The translations under genes were made by a program, and so were the position numbers. Positions 36,171-45,991 of a stretch of 64,000 bases of DNA are shown piece by piece (position 1 is the first letter of the stretch; every line of letters begins with the position of its first letter). Source of the DNA: Kutzneria buriramensis (GTDB taxonomy: Bacteria > Actinomycetota > Actinomycetes > Mycobacteriales > Pseudonocardiaceae); assembly GCF_003387475.1 (NCBI RefSeq), contig NZ_QUNO01000006.1, forward strand, positions 496,001-560,000, written 5' to 3'. The notes beneath the pieces were generated by a model. That model did not search any database, was not told where the DNA came from, and worked only from the letters and a program-made list of their open reading frames with translations.

Positions 36171-38345
36171 ATGACGACAGACGATGACCCGGACGGCGGC
36201 AAACTGACAGCCGATCAGGTTCAGGCCGTGCACAACAAGGTCACGGGCTCCGTCGTTGGCCCGATCGTCCAGGCACACACGATCCTCGGCGGGGTTTACT
36301 GCCACGCTCCGAGTCATCGGCGGCCGGTACCACGGCAATTGCCACCTGCACCGACGTTGTTCGTGGGCCGAGCACAAGAGTTGGCCACGCTCACCTGCGC
36401 CCTCGACTCAGCGGCGGACATGCACAGACCATTAGTGATCACCGCGATTGCTGGTGTCGGCGGCATTGGCAAGACCTGGCTTGCGCTGTGTTGGGCGTAT
36501 CAACATCTTGAGCGATTCTCTGACGGCCAGCTATTTGTCGATCTCCAGGGCTTTGCCCCTTCCGGGCGGTCAATGACGCCAGAGAAGGCCATACGAGGGT
36601 TTCTGGATGCTCTAGGTGTCGATCCGCAGTCTGTACCAATAGACCTGGACGCGCAGGTTGGGTTATATCGCAGTCTAGTCGCCGGAAAGCAGATGCTGAT
36701 TGTGCTGGACAACGCGCGCAGTACGAACCAGGTTGTCCCATTATTGCCTGGCACTGCCACATGTACGGTGTTGATCACCAGCCGCTCACGCCTCTCTGGC
36801 CTGTCAATGGCGTACGGCGCCTCGTCAGTCGGATTGGATGTGCTCAACGATACTGAGGCTTGTGATCTGCTCGCCCGCTACTTGGCTTATGATCGGCTCG
36901 TCGACGAGCCTGCTGCGGTAACCGAGCTGTTGAAATCTTGCGCCGGATTGCCGCTTGCGCTCGGAATTGTCGCTGCGCGAGCTTGCGTCCACCCTCGCTT
37001 CTCGCTTGCTGTATTGGCGGACGAACTTCGCGATCGCCCTTCGCGATTGGATGCGTTGGACGCTGGAGAGTTGAACACGAACCTCCGTACAGTGTTGTCC
37101 TGGTCGTTCGACGCTCTGTCTGCAGATACGGCTACTGTGTTCGGGTGGCTCAGCCTTGCGCCTGGACCGGATATCAGCATGGCTGCCATTTCCAGTCTTG
37201 CAGCGCTACCTGACACCAAGGTACAGGCCGTACTTCGGGAGTTGGAAAACGCTCACCTGCTTCAGCAACATGTGCAAGGTCGCTATCGTGCTCACGACCT
37301 CGTGCGGCTCTTTGCGGGCGAGCGAGCTACTCTTGAACACTCTGATGAGGTCCGCGCCGTTACCCTTCGTCGATTGGTCGACTTCTATCTGCACACAGCC
37401 GCCGCCGGAGCTCGTCTCCTGTATCCACATAGCCCAGTGATCGAGCTTGATCAGCCTGCAAGCCGTTGTGCACCTGCTTTACTCCCGGACTTTCCGGCAG
37501 CTTTGGCGTGGTTCGACGCCGAACATCAATGCTTGCTTGCGGCACAACTTTTGTGCGTTCAGCGAAGATGGCACCAGCACGTATGGCGGATGTCCTGGGC
37601 CTTGACCGGCTTCTGTCGACGCCGCGGCCACCTTCGCGATCACGTCGTCGCATGCGAGTACGGTGTGGTGGCCGCCGAACACCTAGACAACCTGGCCGAC
37701 CGTGCATGGGCGCACCAACTCTTGGGCTATGCCCTCTCGCGGATGAATAGGCACTCGGAAGCCCGGGAGCACCTACAACAAGCACTCGAACTTGCACGCC
37801 AGTCGGGTGACATCCAACGCGAAGCCAACATCTATCGAGTTCTGGCTCGCGACTGGGCGAGAGATGGCGACTACGAACGGGCACTCATGTACGCCAAGCG
37901 AGCCCTGTGTCTCTACGAAAACCTGGGAATTCCGGTGTGGTCAGCTGACTCCCTCAATATGGTTGGATTGTGCCAAGCTCGGCTTGGCCGCTACGGGACG
38001 GCGCATACGGCATGCGTCGCCGCCCTTGCCCTGCATCGGCGTCACGACAATCGTCACGGCGAGGGGAATACACTCGACACACTCGGTTACATAGCCCGAC
38101 AAACCGGCCGATTCGACGATGCCATAAGTCACTATAACGAGGCGCTCGACTTGTTTCAATCTCTTGGAGACGAGTACGCGGAAGCCGATGCAGCCAATAG
38201 TATCGGCGACGTTCTTGCCTCGCAGAGTAAGCAACTCGACGCTCGCAACTTTTGGCTACGCGCTCTCAAGCTCTACAGTGCCCAGCACCGCATCACGGAT
38301 GCCGACCGCGCCGAACAGAAGCTCGCCGACCTCAACGGTGGCTAG
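36171..38345 (+). CDS. NB-ARC/TPR STAND regulator
   Basis: The 724-residue protein starts at the ATG at 36171 behind AGGTGG (a GTG at 36162 is possible). An N-terminal VVGPIVQAHTILGGVYCH segment is followed by FVGRAQELATL, Walker A IAGVGGIGKTWLALCWAYQH, Walker B QMLIVLDNARS, CTVLITSRSRL and CAGLPLALGIVAARA. After a winged helix (about 300-400) come TPRs (DRAWAHQLLGYALSRMNRHSEAREHLQQALELAR; GNTLDTLGYIARQTGRFDDAISHYNEALDLF). It resembles AfsR-like STAND ATPases lacking the SARP domain. Lower GC and different codon use from its neighbours suggest transfer. Confidence 0.85.
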   Translation: MTTDDDPDGGKLTADQVQAVHNKVTGSVVGPIVQAHTILGGVYCHAPSHRRPVPRQLPPAPTLFVGRAQELATLTCALDSAADMHRPLVITAIAGVGGIGKTWLALCWAYQHLERFSDGQLFVDLQGFAPSGRSMTPEKAIRGFLDALGVDPQSVPIDLDAQVGLYRSLVAGKQMLIVLDNARSTNQVVPLLPGTATCTVLITSRSRLSGLSMAYGASSVGLDVLNDTEACDLLARYLAYDRLVDEPAAVTELLKSCAGLPLALGIVAARACVHPRFSLAVLADELRDRPSRLDALDAGELNTNLRTVLSWSFDALSADTATVFGWLSLAPGPDISMAAISSLAALPDTKVQAVLRELENAHLLQQHVQGRYRAHDLVRLFAGERATLEHSDEVRAVTLRRLVDFYLHTAAAGARLLYPHSPVIELDQPASRCAPALLPDFPAALAWFDAEHQCLLAAQLLCVQRRWHQHVWRMSWALTGFCRRRGHLRDHVVACEYGVVAAEHLDNLADRAWAHQLLGYALSRMNRHSEAREHLQQALELARQSGDIQREANIYRVLARDWARDGDYERALMYAKRALCLYENLGIPVWSADSLNMVGLCQARLGRYGTAHTACVAALALHRRHDNRHGEGNTLDTLGYIARQTGRFDDAISHYNEALDLFQSLGDEYAEADAANSIGDVLASQSKQLDARNFWLRALKLYSAQHRITDADRAEQKLADLNGG

Positions 38346-38373
38346 ATACCAGAGAAGCGATGGACATCGCACT

Positions 38374-39157
38374 ATGGACGCAACCCTATGTGAGGAAGCC
38401 ATTCGCGAGCGCGAGAAGAAACGGCAGAAGCGGCAGGCCGACCTCATAGCGATAGCTACGACGCACGGCCTGGACCCGAAGGTCGTCAAGAACGGGTTCA
38501 CCAGTACCACGGCCGTGACGGCGGCCCGGGACTATGTCGGACCTGACTTTCCGGACGTGCCGATCGAGAGCAAGCCGGGCATCTCACTGGTCGAATTCGC
38601 TCCTGGCTACGACCGGCTACTCCCACTGGCCGTCGCCGCGCAGCGGACCGTCGAGGTGGCGCTGCTGTCGGGCGCTCCCGTTGGCACACGGCACCGACAG
38701 CGGACGAACGGAGGCCATGGTGGCGGGCAACTTGTCCAGGGCCTGCATCGGACTCGGCGACTACCAGCAAGCCCTCAAGCACGGTCAGCATGGCCTGGCC
38801 CTGCGACGCCAGTGCGGCGACCGCCCCGGAGAAGCCCTCGCTCTGCACCATCTGGCACGAGCGTGGCAAGGGTTGGGCGATCACCCACGCGCCATCGACC
38901 TGTGCCAGAAGGCACTCGCCATCGGCCGGACCAATCCGACGTTGCCGCTCGCCAGTGTCGGCGAGCCGTTGGAGACCCTCGCCGAATGCCTGCACCACAC
39001 CGGGCACACCAGCGACGCCATCCCACTCTGGCGGGAAGCCGCCGACACCTTCCACCAGTACGGCGAACCGCACCGCGCCGCGCAGGTCCGGGACCTTCTG
39101 CGCGCCCTGGCGGACAGCCGCGAGATCAGCGTCGACCCCCATGATGGCGACGAGTGA
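38374..39157 (+). pseudogene. Chimeric ORF: unknown N-terminus joined to TPR tail
   Basis: ATG 38374 opens MDATLCEEAIREREKKRQKRQADLIAIATTHGL... to about 38670. The coding frame then switches to GTDSGRTEAMVAGNLSRACIGLGDYQQALKHGQHGLALRRQCGD, three TPRs of the SARP/STAND type, ending at 39157. The second half looks like the C-terminus of a regulator whose front is missing. Confidence 0.5.
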
Positions 39158-39261
39158 CCGTACGGGGGCACCGGCCAGCTCGCGCTGCCAGCCGCCGGGA
39201 CCACGACTGTTTCCTTGGTTAGTCGCCAACTGGCAGAGCGACGGATTCGCCGGCGAGGAGT

Positions 39262-40738
39262 TCAGGGGGCCTTGCGGGCCCGGTTGGCTGCGTAGGCGAC
39301 CCAGTCGGCGCCAGCCTGGGTGGCATGACGCATGGCGGTACCGGGGTAGATGCCGAGAGCGTCGGCGAGGACCTGCGGAGGGGCCTCACGAGCGAGCTGC
39401 TGCCAGGTCGCATTGCGCACGGCTCGCACTGGAACTCCAGCGGCGCGCAGGACATCCCCGACCTGTCGCGAGCTGCGATGCTCTCCAGGGAGAAGACCGG
39501 GAAACAGCCACGGCGACGTCGGATGGGCAGCCGTGCCTCGATCGAGACGCGTGGCGAGGTGAGCGCGGAGCAGCGTAGCGAGGGGGTCGCGAACGTCAAT
39601 CCAATGTCGACCCAACTGAATGCGGACGCCCGAGCCGGCATCCTGGACCCGGTCGACGCGTAGTTCGGTGATGCGGTGAATCGGCTGCCCAAACAGGGTG
39701 ACTAGACATCCGATGATGCGTTCAGGCAACGGCAAGTCGTTATCCAGCAGTAAGCTGCGAATGATCTCCAGCCGCTGCTGTTGACTGACCAGAGTCGGGT
39801 TTTCCTTTGCGCGGCAGGGTATGTCGACGTTGTGGATCACGCGATGCACCTGGGCCCATCGAAGGAACCGGCGAGCGTTCCAGACGGTCGCGGTGTCTCC
39901 TGCGAACCAGGCGTCGATGTCGTGCTGAGTGCACTCGGACAGTGGCCGGCCCCGCGCCTCAAGCCATGCGAGAAACCCGATGGCGACAGTGAGAACCTGT
40001 TTAGCCGCAAGGAATGGGCCTTCCGGGACCGGCCCCCGATCGGCATGGCGTCGAAGCCGTCGCAGGAGGTCCCAGCGGGCGAATTGCTCGATCAGCCGAC
40101 GTTGGTCTTCGTCGCCGATCGCCCCGAGCTTGATGGTCATCGTGCGGGTGAACGCCGCTAGCCTGCGGTCTCTGGGTGGCAGTACTCCGTAAGTGACCAT
40201 CAGGCCGCGGAGGTGATCGACAGCTCGTGAGGGAAGTCGTTCATCGAGCGCGGCATGGTCACAGGGCAGCACCCCAGTCGCCAGGTCCGTGAGTAACTGC
40301 TGGACCAGAGGACTGTTGTGTAGCCAGGAAAAACCGCTCTGTGGGCGCCGCGTCCGGCAGATCCCGTCGGCCAGTGGTCGCAGGTGATCGGGGAGGTTGC
40401 CGTCCGGCCCGGTGAGGAGTTCGGTGACCATCTCCGTGAGCACGCAGCGCCAGCAGAGTCCGTGGCGTCCCAGCCATCCCTCGGCGTTGCATCGTCGGCA
40501 GGTCTGGTTGACTGGAATTCCGCTACACCGCAAGCATGTGGGTTGCCCAGCGGCGTTGAGGCCGGGTATCGCGGCTTCACGTCCGCAGTCAGCGCACGTG
40601 CCTTCGAGCAGTCGCGCTTGCCAGTAGCAGTACGTGCAGATCGGGCCTTCTGGCCAGCGTGCCCCGACTTGGTAGCACTGGCCGCATCGGGTGCAGGCAG
40701 GGTGACGCGAAGGATCAGGCGTGCGGACACGACGGCTA
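39262..40738 (-). pseudogene. Zinc-ribbon integrase-like protein, 5' end cut by insertion sequences
   Basis: The frame holds at least four C-x2-C ribbons at its N-terminus (PACTRCGQCY; ICTYCYW; TCADCGRE; TCLRCSGIPVNQTCRRC), then a long helical domain and a recombinase-like region (LVTLFGQPIHRITELRVDRV; LATLLRAHLATR; ATWQQLAREAPPQVLADALGIYPGTAMRHATQAGADW). The tyrosine-recombinase catalytic H-x-x-R/Y are not apparent. This type usually accompanies two tyrosine recombinases in actinobacterial elements. The frame runs into the IS4 element at 40740. Rejoining across both insertions keeps it open (EGCRNAAGTTWQPASRRVRTPDP), but I find no clear start. Confidence 0.7.
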
Positions 40739-40739
40739 G

Positions 40740-42267
40740 GCCCAATACCAGTGACTTAAGCGTTGATTCTGTAGTGTGAGCGTCCAGGAGGTGTCTGGAT
40801 GCCGCGGCCTGGACAGGTCAAGCCCGACACGGACGCCCGGTTGTCGGACCGGATTGCGATCGGTCTGTTGACCAGGACGTTCCCGCCGGAGCTAGTGGAT
40901 CGCGTGATCGCGGAGACCGGGCGGACGGGACAGCGTGACCGACTGCTGCCGCCTCGCGTGGTGGTGTACTTCGTGCTGGCGATGTGTCTGTTCAGCGGTC
41001 AGGGCTATGAAGAAGTGGCCCGCCTGTTGACGGAGGGGCTGTCGTGGGCTGCGCGGTGGTCCAAGCCCTGGCGGGTGCCCACGACCGCCGCGATCTCGCG
41101 GGCCCGGGTCAAGCTGGGCGTGGCGCCGATGAAGGCGCTGTTCGAGCAGGTCGCGAAGCCGTTGGCGGGTCCGGCGACTCGTGGTTCGTGGTATCGGAGC
41201 TGGCGGGTGCTGGCCATCGACGGCACCACCTTCGACGCGCCGGACACGCCCGAGAACGTGGAGCGGTTCGGTCGGCCGGGCAGCGCTCGAGCGGCGGCGC
41301 GCGGTGATCGGGCGGCGTTTCCGCAGGTGAGGGTGGTGGCAGTGGCCGAGTGTGGCACGCACGCGATCGTCGCGGCCACGCTGGGGCCGATCACCAAGGC
41401 CGAGGCGACCCTGGCCCGAGACCTGTTCGGGGGTCTGGGCCGGGGCGAGTTGGTAATCGCCGACCGTGGGTTCGCCGGACTGCCGTTGTGGCGGGCGGCG
41501 TCGGCGGGCGGCGCAGATCTGTTGTGGCGGGTGCGCGCCAACATCGTGCTGCCGGTGCGCAAGGAGCTGCCCGACGGGTCGTATCTGTCGGAGATCGTGG
41601 CCACCGATGATCACTACCGGAGGAGGGACCCGGTGGCGGTGCGGGTGATCGAGTACACAGTGGACGATCCTGGTCGTCCTGAACAGTCAGTGCCCTACCG
41701 GTTGATCACGACGATCCTCGATCACCGCAAGGCGCCGGCGAAGGAGCTGGCGGGGTTGTACTGCCAGCGCTGGGAGATCGAGACCGCACTCAACGAGCTC
41801 AAGACCCATCAGCGTGGCGCGGCACAGGTGCTGCGCTCACGCTCGCCCGACGGTGTCGAGCAGGAGGTCTGGGCGCATTTGCTGGTGCACTACGCGATCC
41901 GGTCGTTGATGCACGTCGCCGCCACCGAGCAACGTCTGGATCCTGATCGGCTTTCGTTCACCCGTTGCCTGCGCCTGGCTCGTCGCCAGGCCATCGCCCA
42001 GGCGGCGTTTTCCCCCTGACCGATTAGCTCGAGCCGTGATCGACGGAGCCTGTGAGATCCTGGCCCGGCTCCTGCCGATCCGACGACGACGCAGCAACCC
42101 CCGTGTGGTCAAACGAAAGATGTCCAGCTTCGGCCTCAAACGCACCGAGCACCGCACGTGGCCACAACCCACCCGCGATCCGGCCGAGGCAGTCCGGATT
42201 GCACCGCCTTATCGCTCCGCCTCAGCGAATAAGCACCACAGATGGACCTAAGTCACCGGTATTGGGT
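40740..42267 (+). mobile_element. IS4-family insertion sequence
   Basis: Ends are GCCCAATACCAGTGACTTA at the left and, read inverted from the right, ACCCAATACCGGTGACTTA. It is flanked by CTAG at 40736-40739 and 42268-42271, a 4-bp target duplication. It carries one transposase gene and lies inside the zinc-ribbon integrase gene. Confidence 0.85.
40799..42019 (+). CDS. IS4-family transposase
   Basis: The 406-residue DDE transposase has LAIDGTTFDAPDTPEN (first D), GELVIADRGFAGLPLW (second D) and LYCQRWEIETALNELK (Y-x2-R/E signature). CAGGAGG precedes the ATG at 40799. After AAFSP the frame stops in TTTTCCCCCTGA. One base fewer in the C run would continue as DRLARAVIDGACEILARLLPIRRRRSNPRVVKRK up to about 42190, so this copy has lost about 60 C-terminal residues or the C count is wrong. 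Confidence 0.88.
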   Translation: MPRPGQVKPDTDARLSDRIAIGLLTRTFPPELVDRVIAETGRTGQRDRLLPPRVVVYFVLAMCLFSGQGYEEVARLLTEGLSWAARWSKPWRVPTTAAISRARVKLGVAPMKALFEQVAKPLAGPATRGSWYRSWRVLAIDGTTFDAPDTPENVERFGRPGSARAAARGDRAAFPQVRVVAVAECGTHAIVAATLGPITKAEATLARDLFGGLGRGELVIADRGFAGLPLWRAASAGGADLLWRVRANIVLPVRKELPDGSYLSEIVATDDHYRRRDPVAVRVIEYTVDDPGRPEQSVPYRLITTILDHRKAPAKELAGLYCQRWEIETALNELKTHQRGAAQVLRSRSPDGVEQEVWAHLLVHYAIRSLMHVAATEQRLDPDRLSFTRCLRLARRQAIAQAAFSP

Positions 42268-42271
42268 CTAG

Positions 42272-43305
42272 GCCGTGTTTCAAAGGTAGGGGCCATGTGG
42301 ATGATCACGGCGGAGTGTCGGTGATCAAATGAGGGAGGTCTCCGGTAGACGGGTTAGCGACCAAGCAAACCTGTACCACCGGAGACCTCGTGCCCAGCGT
42401 AGCGGCAACGGGGCGGCCCGACCTGACCGACGCGCAGTGGGCGATGCTGCAACCGCTGCTGCCTGTCGGGAAGAAGCCGGGCCGTCCGCCGAAATGGACC
42501 AAACGGCAACTCATTGACGGGATCCGCTGGCGGGTGCGGGTCGGCGCCCCTTGGCGGGACGTTCCACCGGTCTACGGTCCCTGGCAGACCGTGTACGGGT
42601 TGTTCCGTCGCTGGCAGCGGGCTGGGGTCTGGCAGCGCATCCTGACCGCGTTGCAGGCCCGCGCCGACGCCGTGGGGTTGATCGACTGGGATGTGAGTGT
42701 GGATTCCACGATCGCGCGGGCGCATCAACACGCGGCCGGTGCGCGGAAAAGGGGGATCTTCAGGTCGAACCGCCGGGCACCGCAGCGGGTGGTGCGGAGC
42801 TGGATGATCACGGGTTGGGCCGGTCGCGGGGCGGGTGGACGACCAAGCTGCACGTGGCCTGCGAGCAGGGCCGTAAGCCGTTAGCGCTGGTGGTGACCGC
42901 GGGCCAGCGCGGAGACAGCCCACAGTTCATGGTGGTGCTGGAGCAGATCCGGGTTCCCCGGCTGGGATCGGGACGGCCGCGGTGTCGACCGGACCGGGTG
43001 TTGGCCGACAAGGCCTACAGCTCCCGGGCGAACCGGCAGTATCTGCGTCGTCGTGGGATCAAGGCCACTATCGGCCAGCCGCGTGACCAGGCCGCCCACC
43101 GCCGTGCTCGAGGCTCGGCTGGTGGACGGCCGCCGGCGTTCGACGCGGAGATCTACAAGCAGCGCCATGCCGTGGAGTGCGGGATCAGTCTGGTCAAACA
43201 GCATCGGGCGGTGGCCATCCGCTACGACAAGCTGGCGGTGCGGTATCAGGCCACCGTGACGATCGCCGCCATCAATATCTGGTTACGCCACATATGAAAC
43301 ACGGC
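42272..43305 (+). mobile_element. IS5-family insertion sequence
   Basis: GCCGTGTTTCA at the left end (42272) is matched by TGAAACACGGC at the right end (43305). CTAG flanks it at 42268-42271 and 43306-43309. It therefore uses as its left target copy the right CTAG of the IS4 element, giving a tandem insertion without loss. Confidence 0.88.
42390..43297 (+). CDS. IS5-family transposase (programmed -1 frameshift)
   Basis: ORF A starts at GTG 42390 (RPDLTDAQWAMLQPLLP, DGIRWRVRVGAPWRDVP, WDVSVDSTIARAHQHAAGARKRG with the first catalytic D). ORF B (frame open from 42551) supplies GRSRGGWTTKLHVACEQGRKPLALVV, PDRVLADKAYSSRANR (second D) and YKQRHAVECGISLVKQHRAVAIRYDK (E). The frames meet at GGAAAAGGGGGATC near 42747-42757, an A4G5 slippery run typical of IS5/IS427-group elements, so the fusion protein is expected by ribosomal slippage rather than mutation. 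Confidence 0.88.
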
Positions 43306-43309
43306 CTAG

Positions 43310-43490
43310 CCGGCTGCCACGTCGTGCCGGCAGCGTTGCGGCAACCCTCGAGCGGCGCTCTCGCTCAACCCGTCGGCGCGGCCCGAGCCCGGAACGTTCC
43401 ACCGCTTCGGCTGCGGCGAGGGCGGTGCCGCCACCGACTTCGCCAATTCGATCAGCAGCTGACGAGGGTTTCGCCCCAGCCCGGGGCGCG
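43310..43490. other. Short gap after the IS5 element
   Basis: The left part would have been contiguous with the zinc-ribbon integrase gene before the insertions. I see no separate gene. Confidence 0.4.
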
Positions 43491-44306
43491 TCAGCTCTCG
43501 CTGGTCGGGAGGAACGTCGTGATGCCGACGAGCTGGGCGGTGTCGAGGCCGGCCAGGCCGCCGCTGGCGTCCAAGCTGCCGGTCGGCGGCCACCAGATCC
43601 GCGGCTCGCACGGCGGCCACAGCGGCAGCAGCTCGGTCGCGAGCGCCTCGTCGGGCTCGATCTGCATCTCGACGTCGTCGGTGACGTAGCCGACGATGTC
43701 GAACACCACGTTGATCAGCCGGAACGTGACGCGGTAGCAGGGAAAACTGACGCTTTGGCCAGCGGCCGAGACGGTCGCGACGCGCGGCTCGAACCGGTAT
43801 CCGGCCAGTTGGAGGCCGTGGGACTCGTTCGTCATGGACGCCGTGCCGATCCGCAGGTGGACGTGCTTCGGCGGCTCGACGTCGTTGTAGAACTCCGTGC
43901 GGTGCGCCGCCGGGAACGGGTCGCTACCGGTGACCTGCGCCGCAACCGCGGCGGTCTTGAACGCCCACTGCGCCAGGACCAACTGGGCGTCGGCGTCGAG
44001 CTCGACCGAGGCGCCGCCAGCGTTGAACATGGCCAGCAGCAGCGGCATCGCCGCCTCCTCGAGCTTACTCATCCAGCCGGTGCTGCAGGAGAGGCAGGCG
44101 ATCGGAAGCTTCTTGCTGAAGGGCCCGCCCTTCTGGATGATCGGCTGCGCCCCGTCGCCGGGGATGATCTCGCGAATGACCTCGCCGTTGAACCCGCTCT
44201 TGCGCAGCAAGTCGCCGAAGACGTGCTCAGCGGTCATGGGACCAGTCGACCCGCAGAACAGGCACCGCCTCTGCGGCTGTCGGTGCGGCGTGGGCTTGCG
44301 AGGCAT
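43491..44306 (-). CDS. HNH-like zinc protein of unknown function
   Basis: The 271-residue protein begins MPRKPTPHRQPQRRCLFCGSTGPMTAEHVFGDLL. A later CLSCSTGWMSKLEEAA completes a C-x2-C ... EH ... C-x2-C layout like HNH endonucleases. The rest (VLAQWAFKTAAVAAQ; CYRVTFRLINVVFDIVGY; WWPPTGSLDASGGLAGLDT) is of unknown fold. ATG at 44306 is the first in frame after a gap to the divergent gene at 44391. HNH proteins of this size occur in defence regions; the catalytic histidine pattern is only partial. Confidence 0.6.
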   Translation of the reverse strand: MPRKPTPHRQPQRRCLFCGSTGPMTAEHVFGDLLRKSGFNGEVIREIIPGDGAQPIIQKGGPFSKKLPIACLSCSTGWMSKLEEAAMPLLLAMFNAGGASVELDADAQLVLAQWAFKTAAVAAQVTGSDPFPAAHRTEFYNDVEPPKHVHLRIGTASMTNESHGLQLAGYRFEPRVATVSAAGQSVSFPCYRVTFRLINVVFDIVGYVTDDVEMQIEPDEALATELLPLWPPCEPRIWWPPTGSLDASGGLAGLDTAQLVGITTFLPTSES

Positions 44307-44390
44307 TGGTCCATTCAAGCAGGTCACTTCGACACTTTCGGGCTCGCCGCGTCGAACGCTTGTACGACCAGCAACGATTACACTGTCCGT

Positions 44391-44708
44391 GTGGGCGGCA
44401 GCGCGAGAGACCTGACACCACATGGCGAGGTCCAGTTCTACTACGACGGCATCCAGCGGCTCCACGGCGTGCTTCCCCGGACGTGCCGGCTCGGCGGTCA
44501 TGATCTGACTGTCGTCGGTTACACCCACGAGTTCATCGACCGACCTGGTGCGCACAGCCTGATCGTGGTCTGCTGCCCGTGTTGCACGCCACCGGACGAC
44601 GCCTGGGTACTGATCCTGGTCAAGTCGCAGCGTCCGTACCACGTCGAGCTAGACGACTCTCGGTACGAGAAGCTCAGGACACGGGTGAGCGAGCCATTCG
44701 TCGAGTAA
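44391..44708 (+). CDS. Hypothetical protein
   Basis: A 105-residue frame from a GTG at 44391 (VGGSARDLTPHGEVQFYYDGIQRLHGVLPRTCRLGGHDLTVVGYTHEFIDRPGAHSLIVVCCPCCTPPDDAWVLILVK). It has a CCPCC cluster and a beta-rich pattern. Divergent from the HNH-like gene. Not recognised. 44709-44889 holds no gene and runs into the CRISPR remnant. Confidence 0.5.
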   Translation: MGGSARDLTPHGEVQFYYDGIQRLHGVLPRTCRLGGHDLTVVGYTHEFIDRPGAHSLIVVCCPCCTPPDDAWVLILVKSQRPYHVELDDSRYEKLRTRVSEPFVE

Positions 44709-44889
44709 CCCGCGCCGACAGGCTTGACCGTCCGCCGACGCTGGTGGCCCAATTGGCGACGGGGCCATACGGTCCGACCAGGTCTGCCGCCCCGGCAGCG
44801 GTGCCTCCGGCCAGTGCCGCGCGCTGGATGGCAGCGGCGGCTCGCTCTCGCACGCGTCGCCTTGCAGCATGCCGCAAGGCACCCTCGTC

Positions 44890-45224
44890 GTTTCCTCACC
44901 CCCTTCGGCGTGACATCCGTTTGGAAAACGGCATGGCGAGCTCGACGCAGTACACCATCGTTTCCATACGCCCTTCGGCGTGACGCCCTTCTGAACAGAC
45001 CGAGCTGAACGGCGGCGAGATCGTCTCGACCCTGTTCGAGTTTCCATACACCATTCGCCGTGACGCCTTTATGAACCTAAAGCTGCTCACGCTCACACCA
45101 GAGACCGGATTTCCATACACCCCCTCGGCGTGATGCATTTCCGGACCAGATGATCGACATCCTGTCCATCCTGTTCGCCATCCTAACGTTTCTATACGCC
45201 CTTCGGCGTGGCACACTTCTGGAG
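44890..45224 (-). CRISPR. Array A: five degenerate repeats
   Basis: Repeats of about 37 bp start at 44890, 44960, 45040, 45109 and 45188, with spacers of 32-43 bp. The best copy reads GTTTCTATACGCCCTTCGGC on the plus strand; all copies differ (C/A at positions 7-10, variable 3' third). This is the repeat family of arrays B and C. No leader or cas gene is attached. On the minus strand repeats end GAAAC, the usual 3' end of type I/III repeats. Confidence 0.85.
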
Positions 45225-45291
45225 CTGGCGTCATCTGCTCACAGAGCCGCGGACTTGACGAACTCGCGCAGAGCCACGGCAACCGCATACG

Positions 45292-45660
45292 TCATCGCCG
45301 CTCGCGCAGGAGCTCCCGGTCGATCAGCCTCTCCAGCAGCGTGCACAGGCTATGGTCGGATCCGCCGGGAAATCTCGGCGCGGCGTCCTCGACAAGGACC
45401 CGCGTGATGCGATAACCGTCCGCCGCCTTACTAAATGTCGCTTCGTATCGTCCGTCGCCCAACCAGCTTCGGTGCAGGAACAGCCGATCGCCCTCCGCGA
45501 AGAGGTGCCAGCGATCGTCCATGTCCCGGGCGCGGAAGCCGAGTTGGATGCGCTCCCACTGCTCATCGGTCCACACTCGTCGCGGCACCTCGGACAACAA
45601 ACGCGGCTCACGGATCGGCACCAGCCGACGCAGATCAGAGCGGAGCACTCGCTTAGACAT
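45292..45660 (-). CDS. Hypothetical protein
   Basis: The 122-residue frame from ATG 45660 starts MSKRVLRSDLRRLVPIREPRLLSEVPRRVWTDEQWERIQLG and has FAEGDRLFLHRSWLGDGRYEATF. It looks like a complete small soluble protein. It lies just beyond array A but is not a known cas gene. Function unknown. Confidence 0.6.
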   Translation of the reverse strand: MSKRVLRSDLRRLVPIREPRLLSEVPRRVWTDEQWERIQLGFRARDMDDRWHLFAEGDRLFLHRSWLGDGRYEATFSKAADGYRITRVLVEDAAPRFPGGSDHSLCTLLERLIDRELLRERR

Positions 45661-45991
45661 AGCTTGAGCATAGGGAATCTCGCCCACGTACGACAGGCCG
45701 CTACGCACCGTTGCTCCTCTAACGGGTCAGCGCCAGAGACACTCCGGCTGCGTGGATGGCATCTGGAGCCTGACGTCTGATGCAACGAAGGCTGTCGTGC
45801 CGATGGTCGATTGTTCGATTGCCGGCGAACTTCCTGCATGTCAGCGACGACCGTTACGGGTGATCAAGTCCTGTGCGTGGATCGAAGGCCTTTTCGGCCA
45901 AACCACGTGGGTTCCCGAGCCTGGGTTCCCGACGGGCTGGTCGGTGCGGCGGCCAGGGACGAGGTCGATCGCAGTCTGGGATGATCGCACG

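Noticed and set aside
42390-43297. IS5 transposase as a pseudogene
   Set aside because: The frame change coincides with an A4G5 slippery run, so it is better explained as programmed frameshifting.
43425-44708. 427-residue plus frame covering the HNH-like gene
   Set aside because: Only the last 105 residues look coding; the rest is antisense to the better-supported minus gene.
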